Position numbers and translations under genes: made by a program
Notes under the pieces: model-generated
The model's database searches: none
Told to the model about the DNA's origin: nothing
Seen by the model: the letters and a program-made list of their open reading frames with translations, nothing else
NCBI GenBank assembly: GCA_963770295.1
Contig: CAVYPA010000012.1
Location: forward strand, 76,200 to 140,199
Direction: 5' to 3'
Origin: AWTP1-13 sp963770295
GTDB taxonomy: Bacteria; Pseudomonadota; Alphaproteobacteria; Rhizobiales; Hyphomicrobiaceae
DNA length: 64,000 bases
Shown: one piece after another, positions 1 through 8,865 of the stretch
Position numbering within the stretch: position 1 is the first letter of the stretch
Layout of the letters: each line of letters begins with the position of its first letter

Positions 1-1
1 C

Positions 2-610
2 ACGCGCACAGCTGAGGCCGCCTTCGAGGAGGAAAACCTTGGCTCGGTGAAGTTCGTGCCGCTGATCGGCAAGGGCGGTTAGCCGGAAGGCGGTGGCTCA
101 GAAGATCGGCCGCGACGCCGTGTCCGTAAGCAGAACCTGCCCGACCTAATCGGCGGTCCGGCCGAAGCCTTGCCCGTCTTCAATGAGGCATCGTTTGGGA
201 AGTTGTTTGCTGGTTTCGCAGAGCAGCGCATCGTGCTGGTCGGTGAAGCGAGCAGGCACCTCGGAATTCTACCGAGCCCGGGCGGCAATCACGCAGCACC
301 CCGTCGCGCAGCATGGCCTTACGGTTGTCGCCGCCGAGGCGGGTTGGCCGGATGCGGCGGCCATCGACCGTTACGTGCGCCAGCTGCCGAAGGAGGTGGC
401 TGTCGATACGCCATTCCAGAGGTTTCCAACCTGGATGTGGCGAAACGTCGAGGTCCTCGAGCTGGTGGAATTGATGCGCGCCTACAACCAAGACCAGGCT
501 GCCGAACGGCAGGCGGGGTTTTTTGGTCTAACATCTACAACCTGCGTGGTTCGATCGCGGCCCGATTCGAAAGCATCCTAGCACCGAGGTGTGAAACATC
601 GGCGGTTTAG
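2..610 (+). pseudogene. Remnant of a protein-L-isoaspartate methyltransferase / erythromycin esterase fusion gene
   Basis: The first 26 codons end in the motif FVPLIGKGG followed by a TAG at 80-82. That motif is the usual C-terminus of Pcm-type methyltransferases joined to erythromycin esterase domains, where a Trp normally follows, so TAG looks like a mutated TGG. The same frame reads on into an esterase start (IVLVGEAS). The frame is then lost by about two missing bases near 255 (the conserved His-Gly region) and resumes as TSEFYRARAAIT and FQRFPTWMWRN. It is lost again by one missing base near 530, after GFFGL, and resumes as IYNLRGSI. Homology then stops, so the C-terminal half of the esterase is absent. 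With four independent lesions, including loss of the catalytic His region, this is a true pseudogene. The gene begins upstream of the window. The family call rests on remembered motifs. Confidence 0.7.
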
Positions 611-861
611 CCGTCGTCCGGAGCTTGCTCGCCGCCGCTCGCACGGTCGTCGTAGCCGCGCCGACTGCTGTAAAACATCAGCGCCATTAGGCCACACCCG
701 ATCAGAACCGAAAAGAAGACGCCCAAACTGAGTGCGATCCAACCATGGACGCTCATTCGTGCCGTGCTGCCCCGCCAGGCACTGACCATAAATGTGAGCG
801 CCAGGGCAAGAAGCCCCAAAAGCACCAGCAGGAGCAGGATCGTCGGCAGGTGGCGGCGCAT
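607..861 (-). CDS. Small two-helix membrane protein, unknown function
   Basis: An 84-residue protein with two hydrophobic segments (about residues 5-27 and 40-65) separated by a short basic loop, ending in a charged tail rich in Asp, Glu and Gly. I chose the internal Met at 861 because a strong GGAGGAGG ribosome binding site lies just upstream of it; the longer reading from 909 would bury that site. It probably sits in the inner membrane. No family was recognised, and it shares no operon with the neighbouring acetyltransferase, which is about 145 bases further upstream on the same strand. Confidence 0.55.
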   Translation of the reverse strand: MRRHLPTILLLLVLLGLLALALTFMVSAWRGSTARMSVHGWIALSLGVFFSVLIGCGLMALMFYSSRRGYDDRASGGEQAPDDG

Positions 862-1005
862 CCCAACCTCCTCCTTTGCGGAACGCTGTTTGCGCAAGCC
901 TCTTGGCAAGGGCTCAGTTCAATGCTTCACGCAACATGGGGTAAATGCACTTTCCGCCTGGGCGCGCGAGTTGCCACGCACCATCCTCGCCGCGCCGGCA
1001 ACCGG

Positions 1006-1299
1006 CTAGCGTGCCGCGACGGCTTCGGCGGCAAGCAAATCCTGGTACTCGGGATGGCGAGCCATAAACGCGCGCACGAACGAGCATTGCGGCACCACTT
1101 TAATTCCCTGGCGTCGGACGTCCTCGAGGACGCCGTGCACAAGCCGCGCACCGATGTTGCGACCGCGCAAAGGAAGGGGCACTTCGGTGTGGAAAATGGC
1201 AATGGCGCCGGGCAAGGGTCGGTAGTTGGCAACGGCAAAGCCGGCCTCGGTCTCAAGCTCGTAGCGGTTGAGCGCGGCGTTATTGCGAATAGCTTGCAT
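1006..1299 (-). CDS. GNAT-like N-acetyltransferase (YjdJ-type, short form)
   Basis: A 97-residue protein with the layout of the short Acetyltransf_CG/YjdJ family. An N-terminal IRNN...RYELE strand is followed by the FHTEVP and LRGRNIGARLV segment, which matches the acetyl-CoA-binding R/Q-x-x-G-x-G/A loop although the usual second Gly is Asn here. The Cys in VVPQCSFVRAFM and the terminal HPEYQDLL are the usual landmarks. Such proteins are cytoplasmic, and their substrate is generally unknown. It appears complete and monocistronic; about 440 bases with no recognisable gene follow on its upstream side. Confidence 0.8.
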   Translation of the reverse strand: MQAIRNNAALNRYELETEAGFAVANYRPLPGAIAIFHTEVPLPLRGRNIGARLVHGVLEDVRRQGIKVVPQCSFVRAFMARHPEYQDLLAAEAVAAR

Positions 1300-1735
1300 G
1301 GCGCGGCGACTTCTTTGCGATCTTGGCGAGAACGGCGCTCTTTCGCTGGTGAAACGCCATCCTCCGCTCTCCGTTGCACGTCATTTGGTCGTTCACGAGC
1401 TCAGATGCTAGAGGCTCTGCGAGCACCGTGCGTGGTCGCACGGGGAGCTCTCAACACCGGCGCTAGCGCCAACCCCTACGGCCTAGCAAGAGCTTCGACC
1501 GTTTCCGCCTCCAGCGGTGCTTTTTGCCTGCATCTAAGCGCCCTATCGCGCCGAAATATAAAAAGCGGTGGCCCTTGCGGCAACACGCGCGGCTCCCGGG
1601 ACGTCTCGCCGAACCTGCTGGCTCGCGCGGCTCAGGTCGCGCCTTGGCGAGGCGACCGATCAATCCGCGACGGCAGCATCCAACGCCAGCAGCCGCGCTG
1701 CAGATTTGAGGGTTCGCCGCCAGCCTGCGCCCAAG
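1300..1735. other. Intergenic region without a recognisable gene
   Basis: Several open frames cross this stretch on both strands. Their translations are Arg/Ala/Ser-rich, change character from frame to frame and match no family I know. It holds the upstream region of the acetyltransferase gene and the 3' flank of the molybdenum hydroxylase operon. No clear terminator hairpin was seen. Confidence 0.4.
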
Positions 1736-3964
1736 TCATGCGCCAATGGCGGCTTTCACGCGTGCGGGTGTGAGCGGCAGCTCACGGATGCGAACCCCCG
1801 TCGCATTGGCAACGGCGTTGGCAATTGCGGCCGCGGTCGGGCCTTGTGCCGATTCGCCGGTGCCGAGGAAGGGTTGACCCGGTCGGTCGATGAGGTGCAC
1901 CTCGACATGGTCGGGTAGATCGGCGAAGCGCAATATCGGGTAGGTGCTCCAATCTCGGCTCCTGATGCGGCTTTCATCGAAGGCCACCGCCTCGCGCAAC
2001 GTCCAGCTCGTCGACTGCACAATTCCACCTTCGATCTGGTTGCGCACGCCGTCCGGATTGACGATCTCGCCGCTGTCGTCGGCAGCCACGAACCGCAGCA
2101 GCCGTATCTGTCCGCTCTCGCGCTCGACCTCGAGCTCGGCGACCACCGCGGTATAGGCCGCCAGGTTCTTGTATTTGGCAAACGCGAAGCCGCGGCCGTA
2201 TCCCACGCCTGGTTTTTGAGCGTTACTCCAACCGAATTTCTCGGCCGCGAGCTCAACGACCGCACGGGCGCGGGCGTCTTGCAAGTGCCGTAAACGGAAT
2301 TCGACCGGATCGGCGCCGGCGGCAAGCGCCAGTTCATCCATGAAACTCTCGAGCGAAAACACGTTCATGTAGGCACCGAGGCCACGCAGGGCGGAGACCC
2401 GCAGCGGCATCTCGGGGATAAAGCGGTGCACGATGCGCATATTGGCGAACTGATAGAGCGGGATGGCGTTGCGGTCACCGCCGCCCGTGGGCTGCGGGAT
2501 GGGCTCCGGCGCAGGCTGGGTGAAGGCTCGCTGCAAATGCCAAGCCGGCATCAGGTTGCCGGCGCCGCCCGGACGCGTCGAGTGGGCGTTGCTCCACACC
2601 TCGTATTGCCAGCTCGCGACGTTGCCGCGGTTATCGAGGCTGGCCCGCGCGCGCGTCACCATCGCCGGTCCGAAAGGCTCCCAGGCGTGCTCCTGGTCGC
2701 GCATCCATTGGAGGCGGACGGGTCGGCCGGGGAGTGCCAATGCCACAAGGGCGGCATCGGCGGCGACGTCGTCGGCCCCATTGTGACCATAGCAGCCCGA
2801 GCCCTCCATATGGACGCAACGGATCTTGTCTTGCGCCAGGCCCAGCATCTCGGCGAGCGCCGCGCGGAGCGGGTAGACGCCTTGCGCATGCGTCCATACT
2901 GTTAGAGCGCCGGCCTCGGCCTGCGCCACGGCGCAGGAGGGCCCAATTGACCCGTGTAACTGATAGGGTCGGTGGTAGACCGCCTCCAGCGAGCGCCCCG
3001 CAGTTTCGGCAACGTTGCCGACCGAGGCGATGACGTACTCCTTAGAGACGGCGTTGCGCACCCAATCGTAGAGCCCATTTGGGTTCGGGAGCACCTTGTC
3101 TTCGTCCCACTGGCTGGCCAGTGCCAGCGCGTCCATCGCCTGCACGGCCTGGAATTCGCGCTGGGCTGCGACGGCGAGAAAATGGCCGTCGCGCACGACC
3201 TTAAGGACCCCAGGCATGCGCTCGACGCCAGAAACCTCGACGGAGCGTAAACGCGCACCATAGCTCGGCGGACGCACGACCCGCGCGTGCACCATACCGG
3301 GTAGGCGCAAATCCTGCACATAGGCGGTCCCACCCGTCACCTTGGCGGGGATGTCGACGCGCGCCATCGGCGTGCCGATCCAGCGGTAGCTGCCGGGCTC
3401 TTTGAGCTTGGATTGCGGGCGCGCTTCCAGGTGCAGGATCTCGGTTGTGGCAAGCTCGCGATAGTCGGCGCGGCGGCCGTCGGGGCCGCTGATGACGCCA
3501 GCATTTGCCGTCAGCTGCTCGGCCGGGATGCTTAAGCGCGTGGCGGCGGCGGCAATCAGCAACTCGCGCGCTTGTGCCGCAGCGTGGCGGATGGCCGTGG
3601 CGCTGTCCTGCATTGACTGGCTGCCGGAGGTGTAGCCCTCGTTGGGGGTCCTGGCCGTGTCCGCCGTGATGAAGGTAATGTCCTTCGGTTCGACGCTGAG
3701 TTCCTCGGCCGCGACCTGCAACAGCGCGGTCTTGATGCCTTGGCCAAGCTCGGCCTTACCGGTGAAGACGCTGATGCCATTGGCGTCGATGCGAATCCAG
3801 GCATCGAGCATGGGCGTGGTGCGAAGACTGCCCGGCAATCGCGGCGGTGCCGACTGGGCCGTCGCGCTGGGAAACGGCGAGCGAGCCAACGTGAAACTCA
3901 CCACCAGGGCCGAGCCGGCCCCGAGCAGCGATCGTCGTGACAGCGGGGCCGCAAGCCTACTCAT
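1736..3964 (-). CDS. Molybdopterin-binding subunit of a periplasmic xanthine dehydrogenase/aldehyde oxidase-family hydroxylase
   Basis: A 742-residue large subunit of the isoquinoline 1-oxidoreductase beta (IorB)/nicotinate dehydrogenase type. A twin-arginine leader (SRRSLLGAGSALVVSFTLA) predicts Tat export with the molybdenum cofactor already bound. The C-terminal GTGESAQGP segment carries the Glu that acts as catalytic base in this family, and the body shows the repeated Gly-rich cofactor-contact segments. Together with the 2Fe-2S subunit and the triheme cytochrome c it should hydroxylate a heterocycle or aldehyde in the periplasm and pass electrons to the respiratory chain. The start overlaps the stop of the small-subunit gene by four bases (ATGA), so the two are translationally coupled. 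The substrate cannot be read from sequence. No accessory coxF/xdhC-type maturation gene is nearby. Confidence 0.92.
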   Translation of the reverse strand: MSRLAAPLSRRSLLGAGSALVVSFTLARSPFPSATAQSAPPRLPGSLRTTPMLDAWIRIDANGISVFTGKAELGQGIKTALLQVAAEELSVEPKDITFITADTARTPNEGYTSGSQSMQDSATAIRHAAAQARELLIAAAATRLSIPAEQLTANAGVISGPDGRRADYRELATTEILHLEARPQSKLKEPGSYRWIGTPMARVDIPAKVTGGTAYVQDLRLPGMVHARVVRPPSYGARLRSVEVSGVERMPGVLKVVRDGHFLAVAAQREFQAVQAMDALALASQWDEDKVLPNPNGLYDWVRNAVSKEYVIASVGNVAETAGRSLEAVYHRPYQLHGSIGPSCAVAQAEAGALTVWTHAQGVYPLRAALAEMLGLAQDKIRCVHMEGSGCYGHNGADDVAADAALVALALPGRPVRLQWMRDQEHAWEPFGPAMVTRARASLDNRGNVASWQYEVWSNAHSTRPGGAGNLMPAWHLQRAFTQPAPEPIPQPTGGGDRNAIPLYQFANMRIVHRFIPEMPLRVSALRGLGAYMNVFSLESFMDELALAAGADPVEFRLRHLQDARARAVVELAAEKFGWSNAQKPGVGYGRGFAFAKYKNLAAYTAVVAELEVERESGQIRLLRFVAADDSGEIVNPDGVRNQIEGGIVQSTSWTLREAVAFDESRIRSRDWSTYPILRFADLPDHVEVHLIDRPGQPFLGTGESAQGPTAAAIANAVANATGVRIRELPLTPARVKAAIGA

Positions 3965-4461
3965 CGCCGTGCATCCTGTGAGGGTGAAGCATCAACTCTG
4001 GCGGATCGCTCGGCCTGCGCGGCGCGACGCACAGCCGCCAGAATGCGCATGTGCGTGCCGCAGCGGCACAGGTTTGCACTCATATGCGTGCGGATCTCCT
4101 TGTCGGAGGGTTTCGAATTGCGGCGAAGCAGGCCCTCGGCACGCATGATCATGCCGGCTATACAGAAACCGCACTGCGCCGCCTGCTCGGCGATGAAGGC
4201 GCGCTGCACAGGACCCGGATTGTCGATGCCGCCAAGTCCCTCCAAGGTCGTGATCTGGCGGCCCTGGGCCACGGCGATTGGCGTGATACACGATAGTATG
4301 GGCCGGTCGTCCAATAGCACGGTGCAGGCGCCACACTGGCCGAGGCCACAGCCGAATTTAGCGCCGTTGAGCCCGATCTCGTCGCGCAACACATAAAGCA
4401 GCGGTGTTGCCGCCTCGGCCTCGACCGGCTGCGGTCGACCATTGATGTTGAGCGTGAGCAT
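3961..4461 (-). CDS. 2Fe-2S subunit of the molybdenum hydroxylase (IorA-like)
   Basis: A 166-residue small subunit with two [2Fe-2S] domains. The plant-ferredoxin-type N-terminal domain shows FGCGLGQCGACTV plus a downstream Cys (ILSC). The C-terminal four-helix domain shows CGFCIAGM and NLCRCGTH. Length and motif order match isoquinoline 1-oxidoreductase alpha subunits. The start at 4461 is preceded by AGGAGG; an open frame continues upstream but lacks homology. It transfers electrons from the molybdenum site of the large subunit to the cytochrome c encoded just upstream. The stop overlaps the large-subunit start. No leader is present, so it is probably exported bound to the Tat-dependent large subunit, as known for related enzymes. 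Confidence 0.93.
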   Translation of the reverse strand: MLTLNINGRPQPVEAEAATPLLYVLRDEIGLNGAKFGCGLGQCGACTVLLDDRPILSCITPIAVAQGRQITTLEGLGGIDNPGPVQRAFIAEQAAQCGFCIAGMIMRAEGLLRRNSKPSDKEIRTHMSANLCRCGTHMRILAAVRRAAQAERSARVDASPSQDARR

Positions 4462-4504
4462 CGAACCTCCTGGGTCTGCGCACAAAGCAGGGTCGCGATC
4501 GCGA

Positions 4505-5812
4505 TCAAGGTTCCCGAGCCGCCTGCCGCGCCGCACGCACCGTGTCCTCGAGCCCGCTCCACGCCGGTTGGTCGCTGAAGGTGCTGCGCAGGTAAGCCAT
4601 GAGCGCGGCGACTTGACTGTCGGTAAACGCCGCGCCAAACCCTGGCATCAGGGCGGCGGGAGAGGCCTTGGGCGGGTCGATGCCCTCGAGAATGACGTGG
4701 GTGAGATTGCGGGCGTCGGCCATTGCCACCACCTTGCTGGACGCCAAATTAATACCATGGGCGGAGAACGCCTGTCCGGTCGGCTCGTGACAGAGCGCGC
4801 AAGCCCCCGCGTAGATCACCGCGCCATCGGCACTAACTGCAGCACCTGCGGTCGATGCCGGTTGAGGCGTGGCTTGCGCCTTGGCCGCGCCCGCTGCTTG
4901 CCGCCGGCTGGCCGTGGCTGGACCAAGCATGGCGCCGATGTAGGTGGCGATGGCTTTCACATCTTGCTCGGAGACGGTGCCCAAGTTGTTGGCCACGGGC
5001 TGCATGGGGCCGGCGGCCACGCCGTGTGGCGGCACAAAGCCGTTGCGCAGGTAACGAAAGAGCTGCTCACTTGTCCACGGCACTGGCGCCGGCGAGGCCG
5101 CGTTCAAGGCCGGGGCGTGCCAGCCATCGATTTCGCCGCCGTCGAGGTAACGATCGTTCGCTTCCGCGCCCAACCGATTGCGTGGGGTGTGACAGGCTCC
5201 GCAATGGGCGAGGCCTTCCACCAAGTAGGCGCCACGGTTGAGTTCGGCGCTGAGGGTCGGATCGGGCTTGAGCTCGCCCGCTTTGAAATAGAGTAGTTTC
5301 CAGCCCGCGATCAGGGCCCGCTCAGACCAGGGGAAGGGCAGCTCGTTGTTGGGTGTTTCGGCCCGCACGGGTTCGCGCGTCATCAGGAAGGCGTAGAGCG
5401 CGCGCAGGTCGCCGATGGAAGCCTTGGTGAAATGATCGTAGGGAAAGGCCGGATAGAGGTGGGCGCCGTCGCGCCGCACGCCCTCGCGCATGGCCCGCAA
5501 GAAGGCCGTCTCCGACCAAGACCCAATGCCCGTATTGGCATCGGCTGTAATGTTGCTGGCATAAATCGTGCCGAATGGCGTCTTGAGCGGCCGCCCCCCC
5601 GCATAGGGGGCTCCATCCTGTTTGGTGTGGCAGACGTTGCAATTGCCGATCAGGGCAAGCTCGGCCCCTTTGGCGACGAGGGCTCGATCGAAGCTGGCAG
5701 CCGACGGCGGTTGCATAACCGGTAAAGCCGGTTGTCGGCTGAAAAAGATAAAGCCGACCGCCCCGAGCAGGACGAGGCCGAGAACCCCCAATAGCGCGCG
5801 CCTCAGCCGCAT
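4505..5812 (-). CDS. Triheme membrane-anchored cytochrome c, electron acceptor of the hydroxylase
   Basis: A 435-residue protein starting MRLRRALLGVLGLVLLGA, an uncleaved signal anchor, followed by three c-type heme sites: CNVCH, CGACH and CALCH. This is the architecture of the triheme subunit of alcohol/aldehyde and nicotinate-type dehydrogenases. It should collect electrons from the 2Fe-2S subunit and deliver them to ubiquinone or another cytochrome. I took the internal Met at 5812 because the leader begins there; residues upstream in the longer frame are not signal-like. It is the first gene of a three-gene minus-strand operon, 43 bases ahead of the small subunit. Confidence 0.9.
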   Translation of the reverse strand: MRLRRALLGVLGLVLLGAVGFIFFSRQPALPVMQPPSAASFDRALVAKGAELALIGNCNVCHTKQDGAPYAGGRPLKTPFGTIYASNITADANTGIGSWSETAFLRAMREGVRRDGAHLYPAFPYDHFTKASIGDLRALYAFLMTREPVRAETPNNELPFPWSERALIAGWKLLYFKAGELKPDPTLSAELNRGAYLVEGLAHCGACHTPRNRLGAEANDRYLDGGEIDGWHAPALNAASPAPVPWTSEQLFRYLRNGFVPPHGVAAGPMQPVANNLGTVSEQDVKAIATYIGAMLGPATASRRQAAGAAKAQATPQPASTAGAAVSADGAVIYAGACALCHEPTGQAFSAHGINLASSKVVAMADARNLTHVILEGIDPPKASPAALMPGFGAAFTDSQVAALMAYLRSTFSDQPAWSGLEDTVRAARQAAREP

Positions 5813-5932
5813 TCTCGACTCGCACGCAAGGGCCCCGACAAGGGGGCTGCCACCATCAACGCCACCACAACGATCAAGCTGCCCGCTTGTTCCCAACCGA
5901 ACTGGGTCGGCCCGATCGGGTGGGCGGCCCGC

Positions 5933-6928
5933 TTAGCGAAAGCCAGCGAGCTGTTGCAGCAAGGCCTTGTTGAACTGCACCGGGTCTTGCACCTGCGGTG
6001 AATGGCCAAGCTCTGGAAACGTGAGGAGCACGGAACCCTTGATCCGCTGATGGGCCAGCTGCCCCAACTCGGGATAGTTGCCAAGTGCGCTTGCCATCTC
6101 GGCCGGCGCCCGATCCTTGCCGATCGCGGTGGTGTCCTTCTGGCCGATCAGCAGTGTGGTCGGCACCGCAATGCGGTCGAATTCATAGACGACGGGTTGG
6201 CTCATAATCATGTCCGACGTCAGGGCTTGGTTCCAAGCAACGAGCTTGCCGGCATCGCCGGCATACATGCCGGCAAGCATCTGCACCCAGCGGTCGTAGG
6301 CTGGTTTCCAGGTACCGGCATAGTAGGTGGCCTCCTGGTAGCGTTTGATGCTCTCAAAGGAGGTCTTGCGCTCCCGCTCATAGAGCTGATCCACGCCGAC
6401 GAGCGGTACGCCCTTGGCTTTCCAATCTTCGAGCCCGATCGGGTTGACCACGATCAAGCCCGTCATGTCCTGCGGGTACATCAACGCATATCTGAAGGCC
6501 AGCATGCCACCCATCGAATGCCCCAGCACGATCGGCCGCTCGACGCCAATGCTGGCGAGGAGGGCGTGTGTATTGGCGGCCAGCTGATGCAGGCTGAACT
6601 GATAGGCTTGCGGCTTGCTGGATTTGCAGAAGCCAATTTGATCGGGAACGACGACGCGATAGCCCTCATCGCGCAGCGGTCCAATGCTGGCCTCCCAAGT
6701 GGCGGCGCAGAAATTCTTGCCATGCAACAGGACGATGGTCCGACCGTTTGGCTGCTGGGGCCGCACATCCATGAATGCCATGGTCAGCGACTGCCCCTGG
6801 GATTGGAAGTCGTAGTGATGAACCGGCTGCGGGTAGTCGAAGTCGGCGAGCAGCGGATCGGCGCCAGCCGATTGCAGGGTCGTCGTGAGCGCAACAAGAA
6901 GCCCTAGCACGGGTCGAATACCAGCCAT
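5933..6928 (-). CDS. Exported alpha/beta hydrolase
   Basis: A 331-residue protein with a cleavable signal peptide (start MAGIRPVLGLLVALTTTLQS). The alpha/beta-hydrolase landmarks are in order: the oxyanion-hole LLHGKNF, the nucleophile elbow GHSMGG, a late Asp in the LLIGQKDT strand, and a C-terminal catalytic His in ELGHSPQ. The start at 6928 is preceded by GGGAGGTT; the open frame extends more than 400 bases further upstream but that part is low-complexity Arg/Ala/Gly. Acting in the periplasm, it could cleave an ester or lactone. It lies about 120 bases upstream of the cytochrome c gene on the same strand and may belong to the same catabolic unit. Confidence 0.88.
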   Translation of the reverse strand: MAGIRPVLGLLVALTTTLQSAGADPLLADFDYPQPVHHYDFQSQGQSLTMAFMDVRPQQPNGRTIVLLHGKNFCAATWEASIGPLRDEGYRVVVPDQIGFCKSSKPQAYQFSLHQLAANTHALLASIGVERPIVLGHSMGGMLAFRYALMYPQDMTGLIVVNPIGLEDWKAKGVPLVGVDQLYERERKTSFESIKRYQEATYYAGTWKPAYDRWVQMLAGMYAGDAGKLVAWNQALTSDMIMSQPVVYEFDRIAVPTTLLIGQKDTTAIGKDRAPAEMASALGNYPELGQLAHQRIKGSVLLTFPELGHSPQVQDPVQFNKALLQQLAGFR

Positions 6929-7407
6929 GCGCAACCTCCCGCGGGCTCTGGTCCACTCCGCGCCCAGCGCGGGCTTGCCGTCGCTCGTCGACGCGACCAA
7001 TAGGGCGCCCCCGACCCGACGGCTTGGCCTGGCGCCCGCCCAAATCGTTCGCCTCCCCAGGTTCGAGGGGAATTGCCGCGGCCGGCAGGCGAAGGCTCGC
7101 TCTGTATCTACCGCAAAGGCAACGTCGTCCGGAAAGCCCGGTTCCCGGGCGGCACGGGATGGAGGTTTCTCGGCGCGAGCCCAGGGACCCTGGCGCGCCG
7201 CAAGCGCGAGACGACATCGCCGTCTCATTGCGCGTGCCCTGCGTTGTTCTCGACTGCAGGCCCTGGTGCCTCCGGCACTAGCGGGTCCCCGCGCCTCCGG
7301 CACTGGGGGCCCAGCGCCTCCGGCCGCTCGCAAGCCTGAAACGCTCACGCTTCGAAGGCGTTGTCAGCTTACCACATCCGCTTTGCATCGGCTGGGAAGT
7401 CTAACAG
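6929..7407. other. Divergent intergenic region with short direct repeats
   Basis: About 480 bases between the minus-strand hydrolase and the plus-strand MFS gene, so promoters for both should lie here. Near 7266-7323 the 12-base unit GCCTCCGGCACT occurs twice, with a third partial copy (GCCTCCGGCC) close behind. No protein-coding stretch is convincing. Confidence 0.4.
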
Positions 7408-8733
7408 ATGGCCACGACATCGAGCACGCTTGGCGACGATCGCCTCGACCAGGTTCACGATGTGCAGCGTCGCCTGAAGGCGATCTTCATCGGCTCGGTT
7501 GGCAACCTGGTGGAATGGTATGACTTTTATGCCTATGCCGCTTTTGCGCTTTATTTCGCGAGTTCGTTTTTCCCGGGGGAAGACCCGGTGGTGCAGCAGC
7601 TGAACGCTGCCATCCTATTTGCCATCGGCTTTATCGTGCGACCGATCGGGGGCTGGCTCTTCGGCCATCTCGCCGACCACTACGGCCGCCGCAACGCCCT
7701 CATGCTGTCGGTCCTGTTGATGTGCTTCGGCTCCTTGATGATTGCCGTGACCCCCACCTATGCCAGCATCGGCGTCGCGGCGCCTGTGCTGCTGGGCTTG
7801 GCGCGTGTCGTCCAGGGATTGAGCCTTGGCGGGGAATACGGCACCAGTGCAACGTATCTAACCGAGGTAGCCGACGAGAAGCATCGCGGTTTTTACTCGA
7901 GCTTCCAGTACGTGACGTTGATCGGCGGCCAGCTCGTGGCCATTGTCGTCTTGCTGTTGCTGCAGCAGGTCTTTCTCAGCGCCGATCAGTTGCGGGCCTG
8001 GGGTTGGCGCATCCCCTTCGTCATCGGTGCGCTCCTCGCCGTCATAGCCTTGGTCATGCGCCGCAATCTGCATGAAACCGAGGACTTCATCGCGGCCAAA
8101 AAGGTGGTGCGACGCGAGAGCTCCCTGAAGGCTCTCCTCAACTATCCGCGCGAGGTGATGCTGGTTGTCGGCCTGACTATGGGCGGCACGACCGCCTTTT
8201 ATACCTATACCACCTATATGCAGAAGTTTCTGAAGCTCTCGGTCGGACTCAGCGATGGGCAAACCACCCTGGTAACCGGAGCCTCGCTCGTGTTCGCGCT
8301 TATTTTGCAGCCGATCTATGGCGCGCTATCGGACAAGATCGGCCGTAAAACCTTGCTAATTTGGTTTGGCGTGACCGGCACCCTGTTCACGGTTCCGCTC
8401 CTTTACGCGCTGCAAGGGACCAAGAGCGCCCTCGTTGCGTTCCTGTTGATTGCCGCCGCATGGCTCATCGTCGCGGGCTATACCTCGATCAACGCGGTGG
8501 TTAAAGCCGAGCTATTTCCGACCAAGGTGCGGGCAACGGGGGTGGGGTTGCCCTACGCGCTCACCGTTTCAATCTTCGGCGGCACCGCCGAGTCCATTGC
8601 CTTGTGGTTCAAATCAATTGGTCATGAAACCTGGTTTTATTACTACCTGACGGCCGTTATCGCCACCTCGCTGGTGGTCTATCTGACAATGCGCGACACC
8701 AAGCATCACTCGGCGATGGGGCGCCATGAGTAA
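7408..8733 (+). CDS. MFS metabolite:H+ symporter (KgtP/ProP-like)
   Basis: A 441-residue, twelve-helix transporter of the metabolite:H+ symporter branch of the major facilitator superfamily. N-terminal VGNLVEWYDFYAY, the signature GHLADHYGRRNAL between helices 2 and 3, and the second-half equivalent GALSDKIGRKT are all present. Relatives carry alpha-ketoglutarate, citrate, proline/betaine or shikimate; the exact solute cannot be told. The protein is complete with both ends in normal positions. It is divergently placed to the exported hydrolase, and no clear operon partner follows. Confidence 0.92.
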   Translation: MATTSSTLGDDRLDQVHDVQRRLKAIFIGSVGNLVEWYDFYAYAAFALYFASSFFPGEDPVVQQLNAAILFAIGFIVRPIGGWLFGHLADHYGRRNALMLSVLLMCFGSLMIAVTPTYASIGVAAPVLLGLARVVQGLSLGGEYGTSATYLTEVADEKHRGFYSSFQYVTLIGGQLVAIVVLLLLQQVFLSADQLRAWGWRIPFVIGALLAVIALVMRRNLHETEDFIAAKKVVRRESSLKALLNYPREVMLVVGLTMGGTTAFYTYTTYMQKFLKLSVGLSDGQTTLVTGASLVFALILQPIYGALSDKIGRKTLLIWFGVTGTLFTVPLLYALQGTKSALVAFLLIAAAWLIVAGYTSINAVVKAELFPTKVRATGVGLPYALTVSIFGGTAESIALWFKSIGHETWFYYYLTAVIATSLVVYLTMRDTKHHSAMGRHE

Positions 8734-8865
8734 TCATTGACGAGTGGCTGCTTGCGCCCTCGATCGGATCCAGGTGCCAGGCCATTGACGGCGGCTCGCT
8801 CTTGTCTGTCGCCTTTTAGCGCCTTCTTGGCTCGGCGGTTTTGAATTTTAGCCGAAGCCCGCCGA

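Noticed and set aside
745..1773. Long plus-strand open frame of over 300 codons
   Set aside because: It is antisense to the GNAT gene and to the small membrane protein gene; its translation is His/Arg/Gly-rich without similarity, as expected of a GC-rich shadow frame.
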